Shown here piece by piece: positions 9,297-15,295 of a stretch of DNA of 15,295 bases. Source of the stretch: Deltaproteobacteria bacterium (GTDB lineage: Bacteria; Desulfobacterota_E; Deferrimicrobia; Deferrimicrobiales; Deferrimicrobiaceae); assembly GCA_023488945.1 (NCBI GenBank), contig JAMDBZ010000044.1, forward strand, positions 1 to 15,295, read 5' to 3'. Within the stretch, counting starts at the first letter, position 1. The number at the start of each line of letters is the position of its first letter. The position numbers and the translations under genes are program-made. The notes under the pieces were generated by a model that saw only the letters and a list, made by a program, of their open reading frames with translations, was not told the origin of the DNA and did not search any database.

Positions 9297-10561
9297 CCAT
9301 CTCCGCCGTGCGGGGGATGAAGGACATCCTTCCCCCCGAGTCCTCCCGGTGGGCCGCCCTGGAGGCGCTCTTCCGCGCACACGCCGAACGGTTCGGGTAT
9401 TTCGAGATCCGGACGCCGATCCTGGAGAGGACCGAGCTCTTCGCGCGCGCCGTCGGAGAGACCACCGACATCGTCGAGAAGGAGATGTACAGCTTCACGG
9501 ACCGCTCCGGCGAGGGCTTGACGGCCCGTCCCGAGGGGACGGCCCCCGTGGTCCGCGCGGTCCTTGCGCACCGGGCGGCGCTCGGGGAGTGGCCCATCCG
9601 GCTCTATTACATCGGGCCGATGTTCCGCCACGAGCGGCCCCAGAAGGGGCGTCTCCGGCAGTTCCACCAGATGGGCGCGGAGCTGTTCGGGACCGATTCC
9701 CCGTACGCGGACGCCGAGATCCTGGTCTTCCTGTCGGGCTTTCTCTCCGGCGCGGGGCTCTCCGGGGTCTCTCTCGAGATCAACTCGCTCGGCGACCCCG
9801 CATGCCGCCCCGCCTATCACCGGGAGCTCGCCGCGTTTCTGTCCCGGCGTGAGGAGGCGCTTTGCGGGGACTGCCGCCGCCGGCTTGCGCTGAACCCCCT
9901 GAGGGTCCTCGACTGCAAGGCGGACCGGTGCCGCGAGGCGACGAAGGACGCCCCCTCGATCCTCGGCCACCTGTGCGCGGAATGCCGGGCGCATTTCGAG
10001 ACCGTCGAGGCGGCCCTCCGCGCCGCGGGGATCCCGTTCGCCCGCAACCCCCGGATGGTCCGGGGGCTCGACTACTACCGGCGGACAACCTTCGAGTTCG
10101 TGATCCCGGGGCTTGGGGCGCAGAACACGGTCGCTGCGGGAGGGCGGTACGACGGGCTCGCGGAGATGATCGGCGGGACGGAACGGATCCCGGCCATCGG
10201 GTTCGCCGTGGGAGTCGAGCGGCTCCTGATGCTCCTGGGGGAGGATGGGCCCCGCCGGAGCGCCCCCGATGTGTACCTCGTGGCATCCGCGCCCCGGTTT
10301 CTGGAGGAGGCCTTTCGTCTGAAGCTGGCCCTCGCCGCTTCCGGGATCCGCGCGGAGATGGACTACGAAGGGCGCAGCGTCAAGTCGCAGTTCCGGCGGG
10401 CGGACCGTTCCGGCGCCGCGGCCGTCGTCATCCTGGGGGAGGCCGAGGAGGCGCGAGGGACGGTCGCCCTGCGGGACATGGCGGCCGGGACGCAGGAGGA
10501 GATCGCCAAGGACGAACTGACCGGGCGCCTGTCCCGCGCAAGATCGACCAAGGAGGATTGA
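9293..10561 (+). CDS. hisS: Histidyl-tRNA synthetase
   Basis: This class II synthetase charges tRNA-His in the cytoplasm. At 422 residues it has the usual length. The start ATG overlaps the cyclase stop (ATGA), and the N-terminus [12 protein letters not shown] is typical. Motifs: RPEGT at 79-83, motif 2 [10 protein letters not shown] from 111 with [12 protein letters not shown], the HisRS signature [12 protein letters not shown] from 258, AAGGRYDGL, and motif 3 GFAVGVERL at 303-311. An insertion with paired cysteines (CGDC, CKADRC, CAEC), known in many bacterial HisRS, may bind metal. The C-terminal anticodon-binding domain (about residues 325-422) is complete. The gene is 2 nt from aspS; hisS-aspS pairing is common in bacteria. 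Confidence 0.97.
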   Translation: MTISAVRGMKDILPPESSRWAALEALFRAHAERFGYFEIRTPILERTELFARAVGETTDIVEKEMYSFTDRSGEGLTARPEGTAPVVRAVLAHRAALGEWPIRLYYIGPMFRHERPQKGRLRQFHQMGAELFGTDSPYADAEILVFLSGFLSGAGLSGVSLEINSLGDPACRPAYHRELAAFLSRREEALCGDCRRRLALNPLRVLDCKADRCREATKDAPSILGHLCAECRAHFETVEAALRAAGIPFARNPRMVRGLDYYRRTTFEFVIPGLGAQNTVAAGGRYDGLAEMIGGTERIPAIGFAVGVERLLMLLGEDGPRRSAPDVYLVASAPRFLEEAFRLKLALAASGIRAEMDYEGRSVKSQFRRADRSGAAAVVILGEAEEARGTVALRDMAAGTQEEIAKDELTGRLSRARSTKED

Positions 10562-10563
10562 GG

Positions 10564-12354
10564 GTGGAACCGTTTCTTCCCGGGCACAAGCGGACCATCT
10601 ACTGCGGCCAGGTGCGGGCCGAGCAGATCGGGAGGGAGGTGGTCCTGTGCGGGTGGGTTCACCGGCGGCGCGACCACGGCGGGCTCGTCTTCGTGGACCT
10701 GCGCGACCGGGAAGGCCTCGTCCAGGTCGTGTTCAACCCGGCGGCCGGCAAGGAGGCCCATGAGAAGGCGGACGGGCTCCGGGTCGAATACGTCGTCTCG
10801 GTCCGCGGGATCGTCCAGCGGCGGCCCCCGGGGACGGAGAACCGGAACCTGGCCACGGGGGAGATCGAGGTCGCGGCGACGTCGATCGCGATCCTCAACG
10901 AGTCGAAGCCGATCCCGTTCTCCCTCGAGGACGACACCGACGCGGCCGAGAACGTGCGGCTCAAGTACCGTTACCTCGACCTCCGGCGGCCGGCCGTCCA
11001 GGAGGTCTTCATGAAGCGGGCCCGGCTGGCCCGCGCGGTGCGCGAGTATCTCTTCGAGAACCGGTTCATCGAGGTGGAAACGCCGGTTCTCACGAAGAGC
11101 ACCCCCGAGGGGGCCCGCGACTACCTCGTCCCGTCCCGCGTGAACCCCGGGATGTTCTTCGCCCTTCCGCAGTCGCCCCAGCTGTTCAAGCAGATCCTGA
11201 TGATCGCCGGGTACGACCGGTACGCCCAGATCGTGAAGTGCTTCCGGGACGAGGACCTGCGCGCCGACCGGCAGCCCGAGTTCACGCAGATCGACGTGGA
11301 GATGTCGTTCATCGACCGCGAGGACCTCTTCGGGATGATGGAGGGGCTGATGGCCCGGGTCTTCCGGGAGGTGGCGGGCGTCGAGATCCCCCGGCCGTTC
11401 CGCCGGATGAGTTACCGGGAAGCGATGGACCGGTTCGGGGTGGACAAGCCGGACACGCGGTTCGGGCTCGAGATCGTCGACTACACCGCCGAGCTCAAGG
11501 ACACTCCGTTCCGCGTCTTCGCGGACATCGCCGCCAGGGGAGGCGTCATCCGCGGGATCACGGCGCCCGGCCTCGGGGAGTCGAGCCGCTCGGAGATCGC
11601 CGCGCTCGAGGAGGTTGCGAAAATCGGCGGCGCGAAGGGGCTGGCGTCGTGGAAGGTCACCGCGGCGGGCCTCGCGTCGCCCCTCGCGAAGCATTTCCGG
11701 GAGGAGCAGCTTGCCGCGGTGCGGGCCAAGAGCGGCGCCGCTCCGGGCGATCTCATCCTCATGGTGGCCGACGAGTTCCCGACCGCATGCGACTCGCTGG
11801 GGCGCCTCCGCCTCCACGTCGGGGAGAAACGGGGGCTCGCGGATCCCTCGCGGTTCGACTTCCTCTGGGTGATCGATTTCCCGCTCCTCGAATGGGACAA
11901 GGAGGAGAAGCGGTGGGCGGCCATGCACCATCCCTTCACGTCGCCCCTGGAGGAGGACATCCGGCTCCTCGACGTGGACCCGGGGAAGGTCCGCGCGAAG
12001 GCGTACGACCTGGTTCTCAACGGGTCGGAGATCGGCGGCGGGAGCATCAGGATCCACCGGCAGGACGTCCAGTCGAAGATGTTCCGTCTCCTGGGGATCA
12101 CGCCGGAGGAGGCGCGTGTCAAGTTCGGTTTCCTCCTGGACGCCCTCGAGTTCGGCGCGCCGCCGCACGGGGGGATCGCGTTCGGTCTCGACCGGCTGGC
12201 GATGATCCTGTCGGGCGCGCGGTCGCTGCGGGACGTCATCGCCTTCCCCAAGACCCAGAAGGCGACCTGCCTCATGACGGACGCGCCGTCGCCCGTCGAT
12301 CCGCGGCAGCTCCGCGAGCTGCACGTCCGGGTCACGACGCCCGAAAAGAAATAG
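10564..12354 (+). CDS. aspS: Aspartyl-tRNA synthetase, probably non-discriminating (Asp/Asn)
   Basis: This class IIb synthetase of the bacterial type (with GAD insertion) has 596 residues against about 590 usual. GTG 10564 is chosen because AGGAGG at 10551-10556 sits 7 nt before it and the N-terminus ([23 protein letters not shown]) is the family's. Visible are the OB-fold anticodon domain, motif 1 ([21 protein letters not shown]), motif 2 [18 protein letters not shown] from 227, and motif 3 AFGLDRL around 540-545. Residues His38 (RRRDHGG) and Gly90 (RRPPGTEN) are 52 apart. They match the pair I recall from the Pseudomonas aeruginosa enzyme (His31, Gly83) as marks of relaxed tRNA choice. If so, it also makes Asp-tRNA-Asn for GatCAB. 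It ends the left operon; no plus-strand intrinsic terminator was found after it. Confidence 0.96.
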   Translation: MEPFLPGHKRTIYCGQVRAEQIGREVVLCGWVHRRRDHGGLVFVDLRDREGLVQVVFNPAAGKEAHEKADGLRVEYVVSVRGIVQRRPPGTENRNLATGEIEVAATSIAILNESKPIPFSLEDDTDAAENVRLKYRYLDLRRPAVQEVFMKRARLARAVREYLFENRFIEVETPVLTKSTPEGARDYLVPSRVNPGMFFALPQSPQLFKQILMIAGYDRYAQIVKCFRDEDLRADRQPEFTQIDVEMSFIDREDLFGMMEGLMARVFREVAGVEIPRPFRRMSYREAMDRFGVDKPDTRFGLEIVDYTAELKDTPFRVFADIAARGGVIRGITAPGLGESSRSEIAALEEVAKIGGAKGLASWKVTAAGLASPLAKHFREEQLAAVRAKSGAAPGDLILMVADEFPTACDSLGRLRLHVGEKRGLADPSRFDFLWVIDFPLLEWDKEEKRWAAMHHPFTSPLEEDIRLLDVDPGKVRAKAYDLVLNGSEIGGGSIRIHRQDVQSKMFRLLGITPEEARVKFGFLLDALEFGAPPHGGIAFGLDRLAMILSGARSLRDVIAFPKTQKATCLMTDAPSPVDPRQLRELHVRVTTPEKK

Positions 12355-12357
12355 CCC

Positions 12358-12496
12358 GCATGTCTACCCGGGGTTCGTCGCGAGACGGTGGAGACGGGCG
12401 TGGATACAAGGCGCGCGAACTTCGGGCCCCGCAGGCGGAGTGGACACGACGCCGAGGAGCCCGACCGAGCGCAACGCAGTAGACATGCCCGTATCC
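12358..12496. repeat. Candidate intergenic element with two offset inverted repeats
   Basis: The 10-bp arms GCATGTCTAC (12358-12367) and GTAGACATGC (12479-12488) are perfect inverted copies. A second pair, GGATAC (12402-12407) and GTATCC (12491-12496), is also perfect. The pairs interlock (left 1, left 2, right 1, right 2), so in RNA they would form a pseudoknot or alternative folds. A CGTC-GCGA-GACG tetraloop hairpin lies at 12376-12387. The block starts right after the aspS stop and has no believable ORF. It might be a short dispersed palindromic repeat of the kind seen in proteobacterial gaps, or a structured RNA. Copy number cannot be judged from one window. Confidence 0.35.
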
Positions 12497-12554
12497 GCCG
12501 CAGCAGCAGAAGCCTGGCGAGAAATGCGGGATGGCCGGGGGGGAGGGACAATCC

Positions 12555-12586
12555 GAAAGAAAGAGGCCCCTCGCTCGGGAGGGGCC
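12555..12586 (-). terminator. Intrinsic terminator of the lipoprotein operon
   Basis: Read on the minus strand, GGCCCCTC (plus 12579-12586), a 6-nt loop and GAGGGGCC (plus 12565-12572) form a perfect 8-bp GC-rich stem. It is followed by TCTTTCTTTC (plus 12564-12555). It lies 25 nt past the pal-like stop. On the plus strand the stem has no T tract, so it is not the aspS terminator. Confidence 0.85.
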
Positions 12587-12611
12587 CCTCGGGCATGCGG
12601 AGTTTTCGGCC

Positions 12612-13373
12612 TTACGGCTTGGGCACGAAGACCGCGCGGCGGTTCCTCGCCCACGCCTCCTCGTTGTGGCCCGGGTCGAGCGGCCGCTCCTTTCCGTAAC
12701 TGACTGTCGACATCCGGTCGGCGGCGATTCCCAGCCCCTCGAGGTACTTCTTGGCGGAGGTGGCCCGTCGTTCACCGAGCGCCATGTTGTACTCGGCGGT
12801 GCCGCGTTCGTCGCAGTGCCCCTCGATGGTGATCTTCACGGAGAGGTTTTTCTTCAGGTCGTCGGCGACCTTCCGGAGGATCGGCTTGTCGTCCTCCCGG
12901 ATGAGCGACTTGTCGAAGTCGAAGTGGATGTTCTCGAACGCGTGCGACTCGACCGTCTCCGGCGGGGGCGCGGGAGCCGCCGCCGGGGGAGCGGGCGGGG
13001 GCGCCGGGGCCGCCTCCGGGGCGGGCGCCGGGGGTGGAGGCGCCGGCGCCTCCTTCGGTTTCCGGGCCTCGACGCACGCCTTCGTTTTGGCGAGGACGTC
13101 GTCGGCGGCCTTTTCGGCCTCGGCGACGTACCTCTGCGCCTTTTCCCAGTTCTCCCTCGCCTCGTGACGCGCATGATCATACGCGGCCCGGGCGTAAGCC
13201 AGTTCCTTGGGGGCGCATTCGCGGGCGCCCATCTGCTCCGCCTCCGCGAGCTTGGCCGCGATGGCGTCGAGACGGTCCGTCTGGGCGCGGGTCAACTGCC
13301 GCTTGGCGCAGCCGGCCGCGAGGGCCAGCGCCGCGACGAGAATTCCGGCAAGGAGGATCGACCGGGTCTTCAT
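12612..13373 (-). CDS. Pal-like OmpA-family lipoprotein with DUF4398 region
   Basis: This 253-residue lipoprotein has an N-terminal signal ending in the lipobox LAAGC (Cys22), so it should be lipidated and probably anchored in the outer membrane. Residues about 27-100 are an Ala/Glu-rich helical DUF4398-type region. Residues 106-139 are a Pro/Ala linker. From about 145 to the end is an OmpA/Pal peptidoglycan-binding domain (HFDFDKS, GHCDERGTAEYNMALGERRA, VSYGKERP, NRRAVFV) very like E. coli Pal. It should tie the outer membrane to the cell wall. No tolA, tolB, tolQ or tolR is nearby, so it may be a paralogue rather than the Tol-Pal Pal. The ATG overlaps the upstream gene's TGA (ATGA), and AGGAGGT (minus strand, plus 13379-13385) precedes it. 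Transcription ends at the hairpin at 12555-12586. Confidence 0.92.
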   Translation of the reverse strand: MKTRSILLAGILVAALALAAGCAKRQLTRAQTDRLDAIAAKLAEAEQMGARECAPKELAYARAAYDHARHEARENWEKAQRYVAEAEKAADDVLAKTKACVEARKPKEAPAPPPPAPAPEAAPAPPPAPPAAAPAPPPETVESHAFENIHFDFDKSLIREDDKPILRKVADDLKKNLSVKITIEGHCDERGTAEYNMALGERRATSAKKYLEGLGIAADRMSTVSYGKERPLDPGHNEEAWARNRRAVFVPKP

Positions 13374-13657
13374 TTCGCACCTCCTCCCGCCTTTTCGATC
13401 GCCTGGGCGGCATACTTTTCGGACTCGGAGGCGAATGATGCGGCCGTCTTGTTGTCGCCTTCATCCACCTCGTGCTCGGCATTTTTCAGAAACGCTTCCG
13501 CCAGGTAATACTCGTACGGCGCCTTTCCCTCCGCCCCGGCCGCTTTCGCCTTGGAGAGGGAGGCGCGGGCCCCCTCCAGCGAAGCGCTCGTCGCGCATCC
13601 TGCGAGCAGCGCGGCGCACAGGAGCCCTCCGATTCCCAACGCCCATCGCCGATTCAT
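13370..13657 (-). CDS. Small DUF4398-type lipoprotein
   Basis: This 95-residue protein begins MNRRWALGIGGLLCAALLAGC. It is a signal peptide with lipobox LAGC and lipidation at Cys21. The mature part is a short Ala/Lys/Glu-rich helical pair (LEGARASLSKAKAAGAEGKA, YYLAEAFLKNAEHEV, ASFASESEKYAAQAIEKA) that resembles DUF4398 and the middle region of the downstream Pal-like protein. The two genes are probably one operon and may have arisen by duplication of this helical unit. Start choice: AAGGAGG (minus strand, plus 13664-13670) sits 6 nt before the ATG. The frame stays open upstream into antisense icd, but that is shadow. Its exact role is unknown; a periplasmic envelope partner of the Pal-like protein is a guess from context. 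Confidence 0.9.
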   Translation of the reverse strand: MNRRWALGIGGLLCAALLAGCATSASLEGARASLSKAKAAGAEGKAPYEYYLAEAFLKNAEHEVDEGDNKTAASFASESEKYAAQAIEKAGGGAK

Positions 13658-13687
13658 CGTCACCCTCCTTTTCGATGAGGAACGGGG

Positions 13688-13716
13688 TTGATAAAAAAGA
13701 CCCGCGGCATTACGCT
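13688..13716 (+). promoter_or_regulatory. Candidate sigma70 promoter for the plus-strand RNA unit
   Basis: TTGATA (13688-13693), exactly 17 nt, then TACGCT (13711-13716). The -35 box matches five of six consensus bases; the -10 keeps the key T, A and final T. It lies in the AT-rich part of the gap between divergent units. Predicted RNA start is about 13722-13724. Confidence 0.4.
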
Positions 13717-13729
13717 TCTGCCGAATGCC
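13706..13729. promoter_or_regulatory. Inverted repeat over the divergent promoter region, possible operator
   Basis: GGCATT (13706-13711) and AATGCC (13724-13729) are perfect inverted arms; CG/CG pairs inside extend it with one bulge. It covers the -10 box and predicted start of the plus-strand promoter. On the minus strand it would be a leader hairpin of the lipoprotein operon, with TCTTTTTT about 5 nt further on. It could be a repressor site or an attenuator hairpin; neither is proven. Confidence 0.3.
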
Positions 13730-13988
13730 ATGAGCAATATCATAACCGGGAAAAAGGATTTTTTGCGCCTTGCCGCCGGACGCGCTCTTCCATCCGGCGC
13801 CGTGGAGCGCTTCTCGGCCCCCCGAGAGGAAGGTCATCCTCATCAACCCGCTCGTCGCGCTGTCGCGGGGGCAAGTGTTGCGGGTGATCGAGTGCCGGAT
13901 GACGCAGGGGGGGCGTGGCGTGATGAAACTCCGCATCGCTTCGACGGCGGCGGAACGGGTCGACAGGACCCGCCCCGTTCCTGTTTTT
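13722..13988 (+). ncRNA. Candidate structured small RNA or leader upstream of icd
   Basis: No convincing gene fills the 489 nt between the lipoprotein operon and icd, yet the plus strand shows consecutive hairpins ending in an intrinsic terminator. GCGCTC (13782-13787) pairs with GAGCGC (13805-13810). TCTCGG-CCCC-CCGAGA spans 13812-13827; its wobble extension would compete with the previous stem at 13810. A nested stem-loop has an outer GTCATCC (13833-13839) with GGATGAC (13897-13903), an inner ATCAACCCGC (13842-13851) with GCGGGTGAT (13880-13888, one bulge), and a top CGCG-CTGT-CGCG (13856-13867). The terminator is at 13952-13988, and a promoter-like pair lies upstream at 13688-13716. No known riboswitch signature was recognised. 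It could be an independent sRNA or a leader with premature termination for icd. The 5' end is an estimate. Confidence 0.42.
13952..13988 (+). terminator. Intrinsic terminator not belonging to any annotated gene
   Basis: GGAACGGG (13952-13959) and CCCGTTCC (13974-13981) form a perfect 8-bp stem with a 14-nt loop, which can hold an inner GGGTC/GACCC pairing. TGTTTTT (13982-13988) follows directly. It acts only on the plus strand. The gene to the left reads away from it and icd starts 158 nt later, so it must end an unannotated transcript or gate one into icd. Confidence 0.7.
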
Positions 13989-13996
13989 GGGAACCT

Positions 13997-14010
13997 GGCC
14001 CGTACGGGTC
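13997..14010. promoter_or_regulatory. Palindrome upstream of the icd promoter, possible operator
   Basis: CCCGTACGGG (13999-14008) is a perfect 10-bp palindrome; the flanking GG/TC extend it to 14 with one mismatch. It lies 31 nt before the TTGACA box of icd, a position suited to a regulator site. Palindromes of this size also occur by chance in GC-rich DNA. Confidence 0.25.
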
Positions 14011-14041
14011 CGATCCCACGTGATTTTCCACGGTTTTTCCC

Positions 14042-14068
14042 TTGACATCCCCGGATCCGTTGTATACT
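14042..14068 (+). promoter_or_regulatory. Candidate sigma70 promoter of icd
   Basis: A perfect TTGACA (14042-14047) is followed by TATACT (14063-14068), five of six consensus, with a 15-nt spacer that is shorter than ideal. TACTGT (14065-14070) would give 17 nt but a poorer -10. Either would start RNA near 14075, giving a leader of about 70 nt. It follows the orphan terminator, so icd can be transcribed on its own. Confidence 0.6.
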
Positions 14069-14146
14069 GTATGCGTGGCTCGGGGGGTCCTCCCGGGCCT
14101 TTGCTCCCGGAAAACCAGCCGATACTTCACTTCGATGGAGGAGACG

Positions 14147-15295
14147 ATGGCCCTGTTCAAGACCTTGGTTCCGCCCAAAGACGGAGGGAAGATCAGCATT
14201 CGTCCCGACATGACCCTGACCGTGCCCGACAACCCGGTCATCCCCTTCATCGAAGGCGACGGCACCGGCGCGGACATCTGGAGGGCCTCCGTCCGCGTCT
14301 TCGACGCGGCGGTGAAGAAGGCGTACGGCGGGTCCCGGAAGATCTCGTGGATGGAGGTCCTGGCCGGGGAAAAATCGTTCAACAAGACCGGTGAGTGGCT
14401 TCCCGACGACACGCTGACCGCCTTCCGCGAGTACCTCGTCGGGATCAAGGGCCCCCTCACCACCCCGATCGGCGGCGGGATCCGCTCCCTGAACGTCGCG
14501 CTGCGCCAGATTCTCGACCTCTACGTCTGCCTGCGCCCCGTCCGTTACATCAAGGGCGTTCCCTCGCCGGTCAAGCGGCCGGAGCTCGTCGACATGGTGA
14601 TCTTCCGGGAGAACACCGAAGACATCTACGCCGGGATCGAGTGGGCGGCGGGCACCCCGGAGGTGAAGAAGGTCGTCGACTTCCTGATGAAGGAGATGGG
14701 CGTCAAGAAGATCCGGTTCCCGAACACCTGCGGGATCGGCATCAAGCCGGTGAGCAGCGAGGGAACCGAGCGGCTCGTCGATGCGGCGATCCGGTACGCC
14801 CTCAAGCACAACCGGAAGTCGGTCAACCTCGTCCACAAGGGGAACATCATGAAGTTCACCGAGGGCGCGTTCAAGGATTGGGGGTACAAGCTGGCGTCCG
14901 CCAAGTTCCGCAACGAGACGGTCTCGATCCGGGAAAGCTGGATCCTCGACAACAAGGAGCGCAACCCGAAGATCTCGAGCGAGGACAACGCGCGGGCGAT
15001 CGAGCCGGGATTCGACGGGATGACGGCCGGCCAGAAGGCCGACATCCTCAAGGAGGTCGAGGCGGCGCTCACGCTGTGGCCGACCCACGGCGACGGGAAG
15101 TGGAAGAAGAAGCTCATGATCAAGGACTCGATCGCCGACATCACCCTCCAGCAGACGATCACCCGGGCGGACGAGTTCGACGTCATCGCGACGCTGAACC
15201 TGAACGGCGACTACCTCTCCGACGCCCTCGCGGCGCAGGTCGGCGGGATCGGGATCGCCCCGGGCGGCAACGTGAACTACATCACCGGCCACGCC
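14147..15295 (+). CDS. icd: Isocitrate dehydrogenase, 5' part (runs off the window)
   Basis: This TCA-cycle enzyme oxidises isocitrate to 2-oxoglutarate and CO2 in the cytoplasm. The 383 codons present have no stop. Family marks: [29 protein letters not shown] with Ser114 at the place of E. coli Ser113 (substrate binding and AceK phosphorylation site), [35 protein letters not shown], and [19 protein letters not shown]. Between Trp265 and Leu323 there are about 45 more residues than in E. coli (including [16 protein letters not shown] and WPTHGDGKW). As I recall, cyanobacterial-type enzymes carry a similar insertion. The cofactor-choosing residues lie past the window end, so NADP versus NAD is open. 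ATG 14147 is preferred because GGAGGAG (14137-14143) precedes it; in-frame ATG 14135 lacks a site. Confidence 0.96.
   Translation, partial: MALFKTLVPPKDGGKISIRPDMTLTVPDNPVIPFIEGDGTGADIWRASVRVFDAAVKKAYGGSRKISWMEVLAGEKSFNKTGEWLPDDTLTAFREYLVGIKGPLTTPIGGGIRSLNVALRQILDLYVCLRPVRYIKGVPSPVKRPELVDMVIFRENTEDIYAGIEWAAGTPEVKKVVDFLMKEMGVKKIRFPNTCGIGIKPVSSEGTERLVDAAIRYALKHNRKSVNLVHKGNIMKFTEGAFKDWGYKLASAKFRNETVSIRESWILDNKERNPKISSEDNARAIEPGFDGMTAGQKADILKEVEAALTLWPTHGDGKWKKKLMIKDSIADITLQQTITRADEFDVIATLNLNGDYLSDALAAQVGGIGIAPGGNVNYITGHA

Noticed and set aside
12368..12440. tRNA suggested by GGTTCG near aspS
   Set aside because: No acceptor stem, D arm or anticodon arm could be fitted on either strand.
12565..12600. 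The lipoprotein terminator hairpin also serving aspS on the plus strand
   Set aside because: On the plus strand the stem is followed by CCTCGGGCATG, with no T run.
13977..13994. Antiterminator made by GTTCC and GGAAC overlapping the orphan terminator
   Set aside because: The second arm is made after the T tract, so it could not easily prevent termination; only 5 bp.
14020..14038. Second small terminator just before the icd -35 box (CGTG/CACG stem with GTTTTT)
   Set aside because: A 4-bp stem is too weak to call.
13658..15292. Long minus frame extending the small lipoprotein to 640 residues
   Set aside because: It runs antisense to icd, and the lipoprotein has its own signal peptide and ribosome site at 13657.

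Overview
By eye this is one contiguous piece of a high-GC bacterial chromosome. Wobble positions are strongly G/C, so many long shadow frames are open. No phage, transposase, CRISPR array, tRNA or rRNA was recognised. The gene order, the Pal/DUF4398 lipoproteins (which imply an outer membrane), a HisRS with a Cys-rich insertion and an AspRS of non-discriminating type suggest a Gram-negative of the former Deltaproteobacteria (Desulfuromonadota-like). That placement is inference from remembered family patterns, not from a search.

Left block, all on +, 1-12354: the 3' end of ispF (isoprenoid synthesis), cysS, uvrB (TTG start), uvrC (GTG start, 3 nt after uvrB), comEC (DNA-uptake channel), a diguanylate cyclase with a degenerate receiver domain, hisS (ATGA overlap with the cyclase) and aspS (GTG start behind a very good ribosome binding site). 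Spacing is tight except for 94 nt before uvrB, 119 nt before comEC and 67 nt before the cyclase. The block could be one long operon or a few overlapping ones. It mixes three tRNA synthetases, nucleotide excision repair, DNA uptake and c-di-GMP signalling. UvrC stops just after its RNase H-like nuclease domain and lacks the usual C-terminal helix-hairpin-helix domain.

Middle, 12355-13657: after aspS comes a short non-coding stretch with two offset inverted repeats (a possible dispersed element). Then, on the minus strand, a two-gene lipoprotein operon: a 95-residue DUF4398 lipoprotein and a DUF4398-OmpA (Pal-like) lipoprotein overlapping by ATGA. It ends at a clear intrinsic terminator.

Right, 13658-15295: a 489-nt gap without a convincing gene, then icd (isocitrate dehydrogenase), cut by the window end. 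The gap is not empty. It holds a candidate sigma70 promoter, several good consecutive hairpins including a nested one, and an intrinsic terminator on the plus strand that belongs to no annotated gene. This looks like an unannotated small RNA, or a leader with premature termination, ahead of icd. A separate perfect TTGACA box follows just upstream of icd. This RNA candidate is the best lead for something undescribed. The truncated UvrC and the pseudo-receiver cyclase come next.
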